Of a stretch of DNA of 64,000 bases, positions 36,909-45,378 are shown in pieces. The notes under the pieces were generated by a model, which ran no database searches, was not told the DNA's origin, and saw nothing but the letters and a program-made list of their open reading frames with translations. How positions within the stretch are numbered: position 1 is the stretch's first letter; each line of letters opens with the position of its first letter. The stretch spans positions 434,001 through 498,000 of the forward strand of contig NZ_CANMIW010000003.1 of NCBI RefSeq assembly GCF_947498005.1, in the 5' to 3' direction. This DNA is from an uncultured Winogradskyella sp. Lineage in GTDB: Bacteria > Bacteroidota > Bacteroidia > Flavobacteriales > Flavobacteriaceae. Made by a program: the position numbers and the translations under genes.

Positions 36909-38363
36909 ATGAAGGAAATAACGTATAAAGGTGATGCTTTAATTGAAAATATTCCATCACTAAAAGACAAAGCCTTACGTATTAATCTTAATGCTGATAT
37001 TTATGGTACCTTTTCTGAGATTGGTGCAGGACAAGAAACCGTGCGTCATTTCTTTAGAGCAGGTGGAGCTTCTGGTACTATTGCAAAGGCAATGTCTGCT
37101 TACGATAAAGACTTTAGCGATGCCATTTATGGAATTGAAGATGATAAACGTTATGTAACTGAGGCCAGACTTAGAAAAATGCTAAATCATGAAGTACGTT
37201 TAATGGAAGAACGTATTACTAGAGATAACAATCCTAATAAAATTTTCTTCTCTTACGCTAATACAGTAGCCACGATTGATTTTGCAAAAAAATACAAAGG
37301 TCATGGTTGGGTTGGTATTAAATACCAAGTTGGACCAAATGAAGAGTACAACGATATAATTTTACATGTTCGTTTTAAAGAAACAGATGCACGTTTACAA
37401 CAAGAAACTTTAGGTAAATTAGGTACAAACTTAATTTATGGTGCGTTCTACAAATACAATCAACCACGTAAATTATTACGATATTTATACGATCATTTAG
37501 ATAAAGATCAACTAGAAATTGATACAATTAATTTTTCAGGTCCTGTTTTTAAAGATGTAGATAACCGATTAATGAGTTTACAACTGGTTAAAAACGGAAT
37601 GACAGATGCCGTAATGTTTGCGCCAGATGGTAATAACGTTTTGCCTGCGCGTGTACTTTATAAAAAGAACATTTTAACGCTTAGAGGAAGTTTTAGACCT
37701 GTAACTAAAGTAAATATGGACATGCTAGAAAAATCTCTAGAAATGTTTGTAAAAGAAAATAAGGTTGAAAAAGAAAAAACTCAAGTTGTCTTTGAAATTA
37801 CGCTATCTAACTTAAGAGCAGAAGGAGAAATTGACGAGCAAGATTTTATGGATCGTGCAAAATTACTATGTTCATTAGGTCAAACTGTTTTAATTTCCAA
37901 TTTCCAAGAATATTACAAATTAGTGGAATATTTCTCTCAATATTCTAGAGCTCGTATGGGCTTAGCAATGGGTGTAAATAATTTAGTGGATATATTTGAT
38001 GAAAAATATTATCGCCATTTAAGTGGTGGTATTCTTGAAGCCTTCGGTAAATTATTTTATAAAGATTTACGCGTTTACCTATATCCTATGCAAAATAAGG
38101 ATGGTAGTTTAACTACAAGTGAAAACCTTAAAGTACATCCACGTATGAAAGAATTATACAAATTCTTTAAATACAATGGAAAGGTTGTGGATATCGCTGA
38201 TTTTGATACGTCTAATTTAACCGTATTCTCGAGAACTGTTCTTAAAATGATTGCAAATAATGATAATGGTTGGGAACCTATGTTACCAGAAGGTGTTGCA
38301 AAACTAATTAAAGAGAAAAGCTTATTTGGTTGTGAATCTGAAGAGGTTATACACAAAAACTAA
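36909..38363 (+). CDS. Large conserved protein of unknown function
   Basis: 484 residues, no signal peptide and no membrane helix, so cytosolic. I recognise it only as a sequence recurring in Flavobacteriaceae (from memory, not verified); automatic labels on such proteins are inconsistent. Notable segments are IGAGQETVRHFFRAGGASGTIAKAM near the N-terminus and a basic, tyrosine-rich C-terminal third. It has a strong own promoter and a strong terminator, so it is a single-gene unit. The frame opens at a TTG at 36882, but that codon is inside the -7 box, so I use the ATG. Confidence 0.85.
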   Translation: MKEITYKGDALIENIPSLKDKALRINLNADIYGTFSEIGAGQETVRHFFRAGGASGTIAKAMSAYDKDFSDAIYGIEDDKRYVTEARLRKMLNHEVRLMEERITRDNNPNKIFFSYANTVATIDFAKKYKGHGWVGIKYQVGPNEEYNDIILHVRFKETDARLQQETLGKLGTNLIYGAFYKYNQPRKLLRYLYDHLDKDQLEIDTINFSGPVFKDVDNRLMSLQLVKNGMTDAVMFAPDGNNVLPARVLYKKNILTLRGSFRPVTKVNMDMLEKSLEMFVKENKVEKEKTQVVFEITLSNLRAEGEIDEQDFMDRAKLLCSLGQTVLISNFQEYYKLVEYFSQYSRARMGLAMGVNNLVDIFDEKYYRHLSGGILEAFGKLFYKDLRVYLYPMQNKDGSLTTSENLKVHPRMKELYKFFKYNGKVVDIADFDTSNLTVFSRTVLKMIANNDNGWEPMLPEGVAKLIKEKSLFGCESEEVIHKN

Positions 38364-38380
38364 GCTAAATTAATATTAAT

Positions 38381-38417
38381 AAAAAAAGCGTATTGAAAAT
38401 TTCAATACGCTTTTTTT
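38381..38417. terminator. Bidirectional intrinsic terminator
   Basis: Stem GCGTATTGAA / TTCAATACGC (38388-38397 with 38401-38410), loop AAT, with seven A before and seven T after. It serves the convergent 36.9 kb gene and the lipoprotein gene. Confidence 0.92.
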
Positions 38418-38436
38418 ATTATTTGCTTTATTTAAA

Positions 38437-38835
38437 TTATTGCTTAGTGTATTTAGCAATGCATGGTTCTATACATGGATAATATATCTTAAGTGTATTA
38501 CCATTAATCTCATAATTAAAATTTAAGATAACCGTCAAATCACTGCATCCAACAGGTGTAATAGTCGAATCAGTTTCAGAATAAAAACCCTCAGAAGGAT
38601 TCTCAATTGAACCTGTCATTTCACAAATATTTCCATTACTAGTAAACGTATCTTCACCTAAAAAAGTAATCATTTTTTCACTATCTACATCTTGAAAAGT
38701 TCCATTTCCATCTCCTGGATCTACCAATATCTCTATCAGTTTCCAATTCCCAATTAAATCTGCATCTTCTGTATCATCATCACTACATGACACTAAAACC
38801 ATGATTGCCAATAAGGTGTAAACTAATTTTCTCAT
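38437..38835 (-). CDS. Lipocalin-like lipoprotein
   Basis: 132 residues. Lipobox LVSC places Cys17 as the anchor, followed by an acidic SDDDTEDAD linker. The mature part begins LIGNWKLIEI, the lipocalin-type GxW motif seen in small Bacteroidota lipoproteins (lipocalin-like domain). Four cysteines in the mature part (CEMTG, GCSDL, CIEPC) may form disulfides. Function is unknown; surface or periplasmic location is likely. Confidence 0.8.
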   Translation of the reverse strand: MRKLVYTLLAIMVLVSCSDDDTEDADLIGNWKLIEILVDPGDGNGTFQDVDSEKMITFLGEDTFTSNGNICEMTGSIENPSEGFYSETDSTITPVGCSDLTVILNFNYEINGNTLKIYYPCIEPCIAKYTKQ

Positions 38836-38908
38836 ATATCTATTTATTTAGTAGATTCAAAAGACTACAAAAGGTTGCGCTGATATTTCAATTATTTTAA
38901 AAAAAAAT

Positions 38909-39364
38909 CTAAACATCCAAAATCTGCTCAGCATGAGCCTTGGTCTTAACTTTAGAAATAACATCTGTTAAAACACCATTTTCATCAATTACAAAAGTTG
39001 TTCTATGAATTCCATCATATTCTTTTCCCATAAATTTCTTAGGTCCCCAAACTCCAAAAGCCTCAATTACAGCCTTGTCTTCATCTGCTAATAAAGGATA
39101 TTGAAATCCATATTTATTTTTAAAATTAGATTGACGTTTAGCACTATCTGCACTTACGCCCAGAATTTCATAGCCTAAAGACTGAAAACGCTCAAAATTA
39201 TCATTAAGATTACAAGCCTCTGCAGTACAACCAGGTGTACTTGCTTTTGGGTAAAAGAATACCACTAATTTCTTTCCTTTATAATCCGATAATGAAATAG
39301 AATTGCCTTGCTCATCTAATGCCGTAAAATTTGGAGCCTTATCTGCTACTTTTAAATGTGTCAT
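38909..39364 (-). CDS. bcp: Thioredoxin-dependent thiol peroxidase (Bcp/PrxQ)
   Basis: 151 residues from the ATG at 39364; the frame extends 11 codons further but the family begins at MTHLKVADKAPNF. The peroxidatic cysteine is in YPKASTPGCTAEACNLND, with the resolving cysteine five residues later, the PrxQ pattern. It reduces peroxides using thioredoxin. It is divergent from nth with only 35 bases between the two starts. Confidence 0.93.
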   Translation of the reverse strand: MTHLKVADKAPNFTALDEQGNSISLSDYKGKKLVVFFYPKASTPGCTAEACNLNDNFERFQSLGYEILGVSADSAKRQSNFKNKYGFQYPLLADEDKAVIEAFGVWGPKKFMGKEYDGIHRTTFVIDENGVLTDVISKVKTKAHAEQILDV

Positions 39365-39370
39365 ATTGTG

Positions 39371-39378
39371 TAAATTTG
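39371..39378 (+). promoter_or_regulatory. Promoter -7 box of nth
   Basis: TAAATTTG matches TAnnTTTG, 22 bases before the nth start and inside the short gap shared with bcp. Confidence 0.55.
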
Positions 39379-39399
39379 TATTTCTGTAAAAATACAATA

Positions 39400-40056
39400 A
39401 TGACCAAACAAGAAAAAGTAGATTTTGTTATAGAAACATTAAATAAACTCTATCCTACAATTCCGATTCCTTTAGATCATAAAGATCCTTATACTTTATT
39501 AATTGCTGTTTTAATGTCTGCACAAAGTACTGATGTTAGAGTCAATAAAATAACACCACTTTTATTTGAGCGAGCAGACAATCCTTATGACATGATTAAA
39601 TTAAGTATCGAAGAAATTAGAGAAATTATAAAACCTGTAGGTTTATCACCAATGAAAAGTAAAGGCATACATGGCTTGTCTCAAATTTTAATTGATAAGC
39701 ATAATGGCGAAGTACCACAAACCTATGAAGCACTAGAGGAATTACCTGCTGTAGGTCATAAAACAGCTGCAGTAGTTTTATCACAAGCTTTTGGCATACC
39801 AGCTTTTCCCGTAGATACTCATATCCATCGCTTAATGTATCGTTGGAATTTAACTAACGGAAAAAATGTAGTACAAACAGAAAAAGATGCCAAACGCATT
39901 TTTCCAGAAGAACTTTGGAATGATTTGCACTTACAAATCATTTGGTATGGACGAGAATATTCGCCAGCTCGAGGTTGGGATTTGGATAAAGATATAATTA
40001 CCAAAACTATTGGTAGAAAAACGGTTTTAGACGACTATTATAAAAAGAAGAAGTAA
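39400..40056 (+). CDS. nth: Endonuclease III-like DNA glycosylase without Fe-S cluster
   Basis: 218 residues from the ATG at 39400. The helix-hairpin-helix LPAVGHKTAAVVLSQAFG contains catalytic Lys121, and Asp139 follows in FPVDTHIHR. These are the two active-site residues of endonuclease III, which removes oxidised pyrimidines. The whole protein contains no cysteine, so the usual C-terminal 4Fe-4S loop (four cysteines) is absent; the C-terminus is instead EYSPARGWDLDKDII. The upstream part of the longer frame overlaps the bcp promoter region and is not used. Confidence 0.9.
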   Translation: MTKQEKVDFVIETLNKLYPTIPIPLDHKDPYTLLIAVLMSAQSTDVRVNKITPLLFERADNPYDMIKLSIEEIREIIKPVGLSPMKSKGIHGLSQILIDKHNGEVPQTYEALEELPAVGHKTAAVVLSQAFGIPAFPVDTHIHRLMYRWNLTNGKNVVQTEKDAKRIFPEELWNDLHLQIIWYGREYSPARGWDLDKDIITKTIGRKTVLDDYYKKKK

Positions 40057-40122
40057 TATAAACACGATTTAGTACTGCTAGTATTGGTATAATTATTGTG
40101 GTAATAGTTGAAACCACGAACC

Positions 40123-40641
40123 ATGAAAAAGCTATATTTAGTAGTATTGTTCACTTCATTTTTTTCCTGTATATCATTAAGAAAAGCTCCAGAGTATTTT
40201 ACATACAAATTAGAGGTTGCAAAAAAATTTAAGCGCCAATTTCCTAAAGAGATAGCATATATTTTTGAAGACCCAAAAGCTGCCAATCAATTTTATCAGT
40301 ATATCGATAAAAAATATCGATTAAATGATAGTAATGTTGGTATAAACGTACCAATTGTAATTGATAATAAAACATTTTATTTTACATATTACGAGGCAGA
40401 AATACCTGATAAAAAACTTAATTTATTAGGCTTAGCAATTGACACAGCACGTGCTGCAAATGATAAAGATCCTATTTTTACAAATGGCTATGTAAAGCGC
40501 CAAGGACATTGGTTCTTAGCCCTAACTGTATATGATGAAAAAGATAATAACTGTCTAAATAAAACCAATAGTGATAGAAAAATAGTATTAGATTATTTAA
40601 AACTTCTACAAAATGAGTATTTAAATAGCCATTCATTATAA
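40123..40641 (+). CDS. Lipoprotein of unknown function
   Basis: 172 residues from the ATG at 40123. Lipobox FFSC makes Cys16 the likely lipid anchor. The mature part is mixed alpha/beta with no motif I recognise (for example FTYYEAEIPDKKLNLLG and GHWFLALTVYD). It lies 66 bases after nth and is followed by a hairpin at 40653-40674. The longer frame opens on a TTG five codons earlier and is not preferred. Confidence 0.72.
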   Translation: MKKLYLVVLFTSFFSCISLRKAPEYFTYKLEVAKKFKRQFPKEIAYIFEDPKAANQFYQYIDKKYRLNDSNVGINVPIVIDNKTFYFTYYEAEIPDKKLNLLGLAIDTARAANDKDPIFTNGYVKRQGHWFLALTVYDEKDNNCLNKTNSDRKIVLDYLKLLQNEYLNSHSL

Positions 40642-40674
40642 ACATAAAAAAATCCTGAAACGTTAATTTCAGGA
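40640..40674 (-). terminator. Hairpin terminator, mainly for the minus-strand sigma/small-gene unit
   Basis: Stem TCCTGAAA / TTTCAGGA (40653-40660 with 40667-40674) and loop CGTTAA. On the minus strand it is followed by a T-rich run (complement of 40640-40652), so it fits the end of the sigma-factor transcript better than the plus-strand lipoprotein. Confidence 0.7.
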
Positions 40675-40692
40675 GTTCTTATGCTTTTTAAA

Positions 40693-40839
40693 TTAATTCA
40701 GAAGCGCTTCAAACTTCATCTTATTATGACTTATAACACTTAAAGCCTTAGAGTAATTGAGAAGAAACTTTACAGTTTCATCTTTTGGGTTTAGGTTATG
40801 CATTTTTTTTGGGGAAGCATTAGAGTAAATTTTTGCCAT
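40693..40839 (-). CDS. Small protein encoded behind the ECF sigma factor
   Basis: A 48-codon ORF with ATG at 40839 and TAA at 40693-40695. The protein is basic and mostly helical (starts MAKIYSNASPKKMHNLNPK, ends KMKFEALLN), with no signal or membrane segment. It lies 57 bases after the sigma-factor stop and 19 bases before the minus-strand terminator at 40640-40674, so it fits exactly as the last gene of that transcript. I do not know a function. A role as regulator or partner of the sigma factor is only a guess from position. Confidence 0.6.
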   Translation of the reverse strand: MAKIYSNASPKKMHNLNPKDETVKFLLNYSKALSVISHNKMKFEALLN

Positions 40840-40896
40840 TTTAATAATTTATCAGTTTATATATAGCAAAAACGGAACTAACTCTACTTTATTGTA

Positions 40897-41481
40897 TCAA
40901 TTTGTTAAAACAATATTATTCTGTTCAATAACCTTTCGCATATTGATTAGTGCATAACGCATTCTTCCTAATGCTGTATTGATACTAACACCTGTTCTTT
41001 CAGAAATTTCTTTAAAACTCATGTCTTGATACATACGCATTAAAAGCACTTGTTTTTGATCTTCTGGTAACTCTTCAATTATACGTCTAACATCAGATTC
41101 TACTTGATCCTTTATAATCGATTTTTCTGCATTTAGAGTAGAATCACTTAATACTGAAAAAATACTAAACTCACCTGTGTTATGAAATTTGGGCATTCGT
41201 TTGTTTTTTCTAAAGTGATCAATCACTAAATTATGTGCAATTCGCATTACCCATGGTAAAAATTTACCTTCTTCGTTATATTTTCCTCGTTTTAAAGTTC
41301 TAATGACTTTAATAAAGGTATCCTGAAAAACATCTTCAGTGACATCTCTATCATAGACTTTAGAATAAATAAAACTGTAAATTTTTTGTTTATGCCTTTC
41401 TATTAAAACTGAAAGTGCATTCTCGTTACCTTTAATGTAGTTGCTAACCAACTCTGCGTCCTGGATAAGTTCTTTGTTCAT
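40897..41481 (-). CDS. ECF-type RNA polymerase sigma factor
   Basis: 194 residues from the ATG at 41481 (the frame opens 7 codons earlier). Region 2 is YSKVYDRDVTEDVFQDTFIKVIRTL followed by PWVMRIAHNLVIDHFRKNKR; region 4 is LPEDQKQVLLMRMYQDMSFKEISERTG with its HTH. No anti-sigma gene with a membrane helix lies next to it. It has its own promoter (-7 at 41590, -33 at 41619), a leader of about 100 bases, and a downstream small gene. Targets are unknown. Confidence 0.92.
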   Translation of the reverse strand: MNKELIQDAELVSNYIKGNENALSVLIERHKQKIYSFIYSKVYDRDVTEDVFQDTFIKVIRTLKRGKYNEEGKFLPWVMRIAHNLVIDHFRKNKRMPKFHNTGEFSIFSVLSDSTLNAEKSIIKDQVESDVRRIIEELPEDQKQVLLMRMYQDMSFKEISERTGVSINTALGRMRYALINMRKVIEQNNIVLTN

Positions 41482-41589
41482 AATAATTACTTTAAAGCTC
41501 AATAGATTCCTATTAAGTTTGGGGTTAAAAAGCTGTTTTTTAAAGTAATATTATATTATACGCAGTTGTTTATATAGATGAATAAGTTT

Positions 41590-41622
41590 CAAATATAACA
41601 ACAATCATTCCGAAAAAACAAA
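41590..41622 (-). promoter_or_regulatory. Promoter of the sigma-factor unit
   Basis: On the minus strand, -7 box TATATTTG (41590-41597) and -33 box TTTG (41619-41622) with a 21-base spacer. The predicted transcript has a leader of about 100 bases. Confidence 0.6.
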
Positions 41623-41897
41623 AAATATGAGTAAAATTTAACATTTTGTCGGATAAACAGCTCCTTTTATAGATGAAATTACTGATAAAATCTACGGTAA
41701 ATCAGCAAACCCAACAACTAAATATACTAACTATCAATGACTTACAATTATTTTTATTAAATTTTATGATAATTTTAAAAAAATCTTAAAATTTCAATTA
41801 ATTCTTAAAAAAATATGAATTTGAATTTTGAATGAGTTCTATTACACATTAAGGATGATTTAATTAAGCATAATTTATTCCTTATTTGCTATTATAG

Positions 41898-41905
41898 TAT
41901 CTTTG
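41898..41905 (+). promoter_or_regulatory. Promoter -7 box of uvrA
   Basis: TATCTTTG is the exact preferred form of the Bacteroidota -7 box, 26 bases before the uvrA start. No LexA-like site is apparent. Confidence 0.65.
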
Positions 41906-41930
41906 CAAACTTAGATATCCACAATAATCA

Positions 41931-44720
41931 ATGAATAGTACTGTATTAGACGTTAATCCTAAAGAAAACATCATTATTAAAGGTGCAAAATTGCATAACC
42001 TTAAAAATATAGATGTTGTAATTCCCAGAAACAAACTGGTTGTTATAACAGGTTTATCAGGATCTGGAAAATCGAGTTTAGCGTTTGATACCCTTTATGC
42101 AGAAGGCCAAAGACGATATGTGGAAAGCCTAAGTAGTTATGCACGTCAATTTTTAGGACGATTAAATAAACCTAAAGTAGACTATATAAAAGGTATAGCA
42201 CCAGCCATTGCCATTGAGCAAAAAGTAAACTCTACGAATCCAAGATCTACTGTTGGTACAACCACAGAAATTTATGATTATCTAAAGTTATTATTTGCCA
42301 GAATTGGTAAAACCTACTCACCTATTTCTGGAGAAGAAGTTAAAAAGCATACAGTTTCTGATGTTATTAATTTTATTTCAAAATTTGAAGAACGTTCAAA
42401 ATTATTACTCTTAGCTCCAATAACTTTAGAAGAAGGTAGAACGATTGAAAACAAACTTCAAACCTTGCAACAACAAGGTTATGCACGTATAAAAGTAAAC
42501 GATGATGTTGTTAGAATTGATGAAGTCTTAAAAACAAAAATTAAATCAGATAAAAATCTTTTCTTAGTTGTTGATAGAATTGTTTTTAAAAATGACGAAG
42601 ATTTCCTCAACCGTTTAGCAGATGCTGTTGGTACTGCTTTTTATGAAGGCGTTGGCACATGTATTATAGAATCGCTTGCAGATAATAAACAAACGGTTTT
42701 TAATAATAAGTTTGAATTAGATGGTATGTCTTTTTTAGAACCAAACGCACATTTATTCAGCTTTAATAATCCGTATGGTGCTTGCCCTAAATGCGAAGGT
42801 TACGGTGATGTTATTGGTATTGATGATGATTTAGTGATACCAAACACAGCACTATCAGTTTATGAAAACGCAATTTTTCCATGGCGAGGTGACTCTATGA
42901 GCTGGTATAAAGACCAATTGGTTAATAACTCGCATCATTTTGATTTCCCTATTCACAAGCCTTATTTTAAGTTAACAGATAAGCAAAAAGAGCTCATCTG
43001 GAAAGGGAATAAATATTTTGAAGGCTTAGATTCTTTTTTTGCGGAGTTAGAGTCTAAAGCGTATAAAATTCAGAATCGCGTAATGTTGTCTCGTTATCGT
43101 GGAAAAACAAAATGTAATGTTTGTAATGGAAAACGTTTGCGTGTAGAAGCTAGTTATGTAAAAATAAATGAAGCTACAATTACAGATTTAGTGGATTTAC
43201 CTTTAGATGAATTAGCCGTATTTTTCAAAAATCTTAAGCTAAGTGATAGCGATACAAAAATAGCCAAACGTCTTTTAACTGAGATTAATACAAGACTGCA
43301 ATTTTTAACCAATGTTGGTTTAAACTATTTAACCTTAAACCGAAAATCGAATACACTCTCTGGTGGAGAAAGTCAACGTATTAACTTAGCCACTTCATTA
43401 GGAAGTAGTTTAGTGGGTTCTATGTATATATTAGACGAGCCTAGCATTGGTTTGCATCCTAAAGACACCGAACGTCTAATTGAAGTATTAAAATCTTTAC
43501 GTGATTTAGGTAATACAGTGATTGTTGTAGAGCATGATGAAGATATAATGAAAGCTGCAGATGCCATTATAGATATTGGCCCAGAAGCAGGAACTTTTGG
43601 AGGCGAAGTTATGGCTGTAGGTAATTTTAAAGAGATTCTTGCCGCAGACACATTAACTGCAAAATACTTAAATGGTCAACTTGAAATTGAAGTTCCAAAA
43701 AAACGTAGAACTTCAAAATACAGTATTGAAGTTGTTGGTGCACGAGAAAACAATCTTCAAAATATAGATGTTACTTTCCCTTTAGAAATGCTAACCGTTA
43801 TAACAGGAGTTTCTGGTAGTGGAAAAAGTACGTTAATAAAAAAGATTTTATTTCCTGCGATTCAAAAGAAATTAACCGGTTTTAGCGATAAAATTGGTCA
43901 AGTTTCAGAAATAAAAGGCAATCATAGTAATATAAAGCATGTGGAGTTTGTAGATCAGAATCCTATTGGTCGTTCGTCGCGTTCTAATCCTGTGACGTAT
44001 ATCAAGGCCTATGATGATATACGTGCCCTGTTTGCATCTCAGAAATTAAGTAAAATAAGAAATTACGCTGCCAAGCATTTTAGTTTTAATGTAGATGGTG
44101 GTCGTTGTGAAACTTGTAAAGGTGAAGGCGAAGTAACTATTGAAATGCAGTTTATGGCAGATGTCCATTTAACCTGTGATACTTGTAACGGAAAACGCTT
44201 TAAGAAAGAAGTCTTGGAAGTTAAGTTTGATGGAAAATCTATTGATGACATTTTAAATTTAACTATTGATGATGCGCTAGAGTTTTTCAAAACTAATATT
44301 GAAACAAAAATTCATAGAAAGTTACAACCGCTTCAAGATGTTGGTTTAGGTTATGTTACTTTAGGCCAATCATCTTCTACTCTATCTGGTGGTGAAGCAC
44401 AACGTATTAAACTCGCTACTTTTTTAGGAAAAGGAAGTAAAAGTGATAATGCACTCTTCATTTTTGATGAACCTACTACTGGTCTTCATTTTCATGATAT
44501 CAAAAAATTATTAAAATCATTTCAAGCTTTAATCGCTAAAGGGCATTCTATAATTGTCATTGAGCACAATATTGATCTTATAAAATGTGCTGATTATATT
44601 ATTGATTTAGGACCAGAAGGTGGAAAACATGGAGGACAACTAGTTGCTGTTGGTACTCCAGAAGACATTGCAAAAGACAAAAATTCTGTAACCGGAAAAT
44701 ATCTTCAAGAGAAACTATAA
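41931..44720 (+). CDS. uvrA: Excinuclease ABC subunit A
   Basis: 929 residues, normal for UvrA, the damage-recognition ATPase of nucleotide excision repair. Two ABC cassettes are present with Walker A motifs GLSGSGKSSLAFD near residue 44 and GVSGSGKSTLIKK near 628, and ABC signatures LSGGESQRINLA and LSGGEAQRIKLA. The zinc-binding cysteine pairs CPKCEGYG/CNVCNGKR and CETCKGEGE/CDTCNGKR are intact. It is followed one base later by an unrelated-looking membrane protein gene. Confidence 0.97.
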   Translation: MNSTVLDVNPKENIIIKGAKLHNLKNIDVVIPRNKLVVITGLSGSGKSSLAFDTLYAEGQRRYVESLSSYARQFLGRLNKPKVDYIKGIAPAIAIEQKVNSTNPRSTVGTTTEIYDYLKLLFARIGKTYSPISGEEVKKHTVSDVINFISKFEERSKLLLLAPITLEEGRTIENKLQTLQQQGYARIKVNDDVVRIDEVLKTKIKSDKNLFLVVDRIVFKNDEDFLNRLADAVGTAFYEGVGTCIIESLADNKQTVFNNKFELDGMSFLEPNAHLFSFNNPYGACPKCEGYGDVIGIDDDLVIPNTALSVYENAIFPWRGDSMSWYKDQLVNNSHHFDFPIHKPYFKLTDKQKELIWKGNKYFEGLDSFFAELESKAYKIQNRVMLSRYRGKTKCNVCNGKRLRVEASYVKINEATITDLVDLPLDELAVFFKNLKLSDSDTKIAKRLLTEINTRLQFLTNVGLNYLTLNRKSNTLSGGESQRINLATSLGSSLVGSMYILDEPSIGLHPKDTERLIEVLKSLRDLGNTVIVVEHDEDIMKAADAIIDIGPEAGTFGGEVMAVGNFKEILAADTLTAKYLNGQLEIEVPKKRRTSKYSIEVVGARENNLQNIDVTFPLEMLTVITGVSGSGKSTLIKKILFPAIQKKLTGFSDKIGQVSEIKGNHSNIKHVEFVDQNPIGRSSRSNPVTYIKAYDDIRALFASQKLSKIRNYAAKHFSFNVDGGRCETCKGEGEVTIEMQFMADVHLTCDTCNGKRFKKEVLEVKFDGKSIDDILNLTIDDALEFFKTNIETKIHRKLQPLQDVGLGYVTLGQSSSTLSGGEAQRIKLATFLGKGSKSDNALFIFDEPTTGLHFHDIKKLLKSFQALIAKGHSIIVIEHNIDLIKCADYIIDLGPEGGKHGGQLVAVGTPEDIAKDKNSVTGKYLQEKL

Positions 44721-44721
44721 G

Positions 44722-45378
44722 ATGGAATTACCTAAAGGATTTCATAATGAGATTATAGAGGCAAAAGAAAATTTAATAGAGAATAGTGATTTTAAATCCT
44801 CGGTATCTACTGCACCTTTAGTGTATGGAGGAGCAAACTTTAAAACTAATATTCTTGTTGAGAAATCGAGTTCAAAAGTGCTTTACAAACCCTCTATTGG
44901 TGCTGCACTTTTCAGTTTTATATTTCTTGCTGTTGGATTAGGAGTTTTATTTTTTGGCTTAATGCCCTTAATAGATTCAATCAGTGAAATCGATTCTTTA
45001 AATTGGTTCTTACTTATTTTCGGACTTATATTTTCTGGTGCTGGTGGATTTATGTTTTATCAATTTTACAAGCCTCGTGTTTTCGACAAACAATTAGGTG
45101 TTTATTATAAGGCTTATAATATTGATATTTATAAAATAAAAAGAGACAGTTCTAAAAAATATATTCCTTTAAACACAATTGTTGCTCTACAAATTATTGG
45201 TGAGCATGTAAAAAGCGATGAAGGTTCTTATAAAAGTTTTGAGCTCAATTTAGTTTTAAATGATAGTAGTAGAAAAAACGTGGTTGATCACGGAAATTTA
45301 AAATCTATTATTATCGATGCTGAAATTTTAAGTGAGTTTCTAGACATTCCTATCTGGCATGCAGGTTCTACTACTTAA
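44722..45378 (+). CDS. Membrane protein of unknown function
   Basis: 218 residues. Two transmembrane helices (about 60-82 and 94-114) lie between an N-terminal polar segment and a C-terminal cytosolic domain of about 100 residues (YIPLNTIVALQIIGEHVKSDEG). The topology resembles small PH-like domain membrane proteins, but I do not recognise the family. It starts one base after uvrA. Its stop overlaps the stop of the convergent DUF3667 gene by four bases. Confidence 0.78.
   Translation: MELPKGFHNEIIEAKENLIENSDFKSSVSTAPLVYGGANFKTNILVEKSSSKVLYKPSIGAALFSFIFLAVGLGVLFFGLMPLIDSISEIDSLNWFLLIFGLIFSGAGGFMFYQFYKPRVFDKQLGVYYKAYNIDIYKIKRDSSKKYIPLNTIVALQIIGEHVKSDEGSYKSFELNLVLNDSSRKNVVDHGNLKSIIIDAEILSEFLDIPIWHAGSTT

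Larger units (their letters stand above)
41482..41930. other. Divergent intergenic region between the sigma factor and uvrA
   Basis: About 450 AT-rich bases with no convincing ORF. It contains the sigma-factor promoter on the minus strand (41590-41622) and the uvrA -7 box on the plus strand (41898-41905). Between them lies about 270 bases of very AT-rich sequence with A-tracts and repeated GAATTTGAATTTTGAAT-like wording near 41815-41835. This could bend DNA or bind a regulator, but nothing specific is recognisable. Confidence 0.5.
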
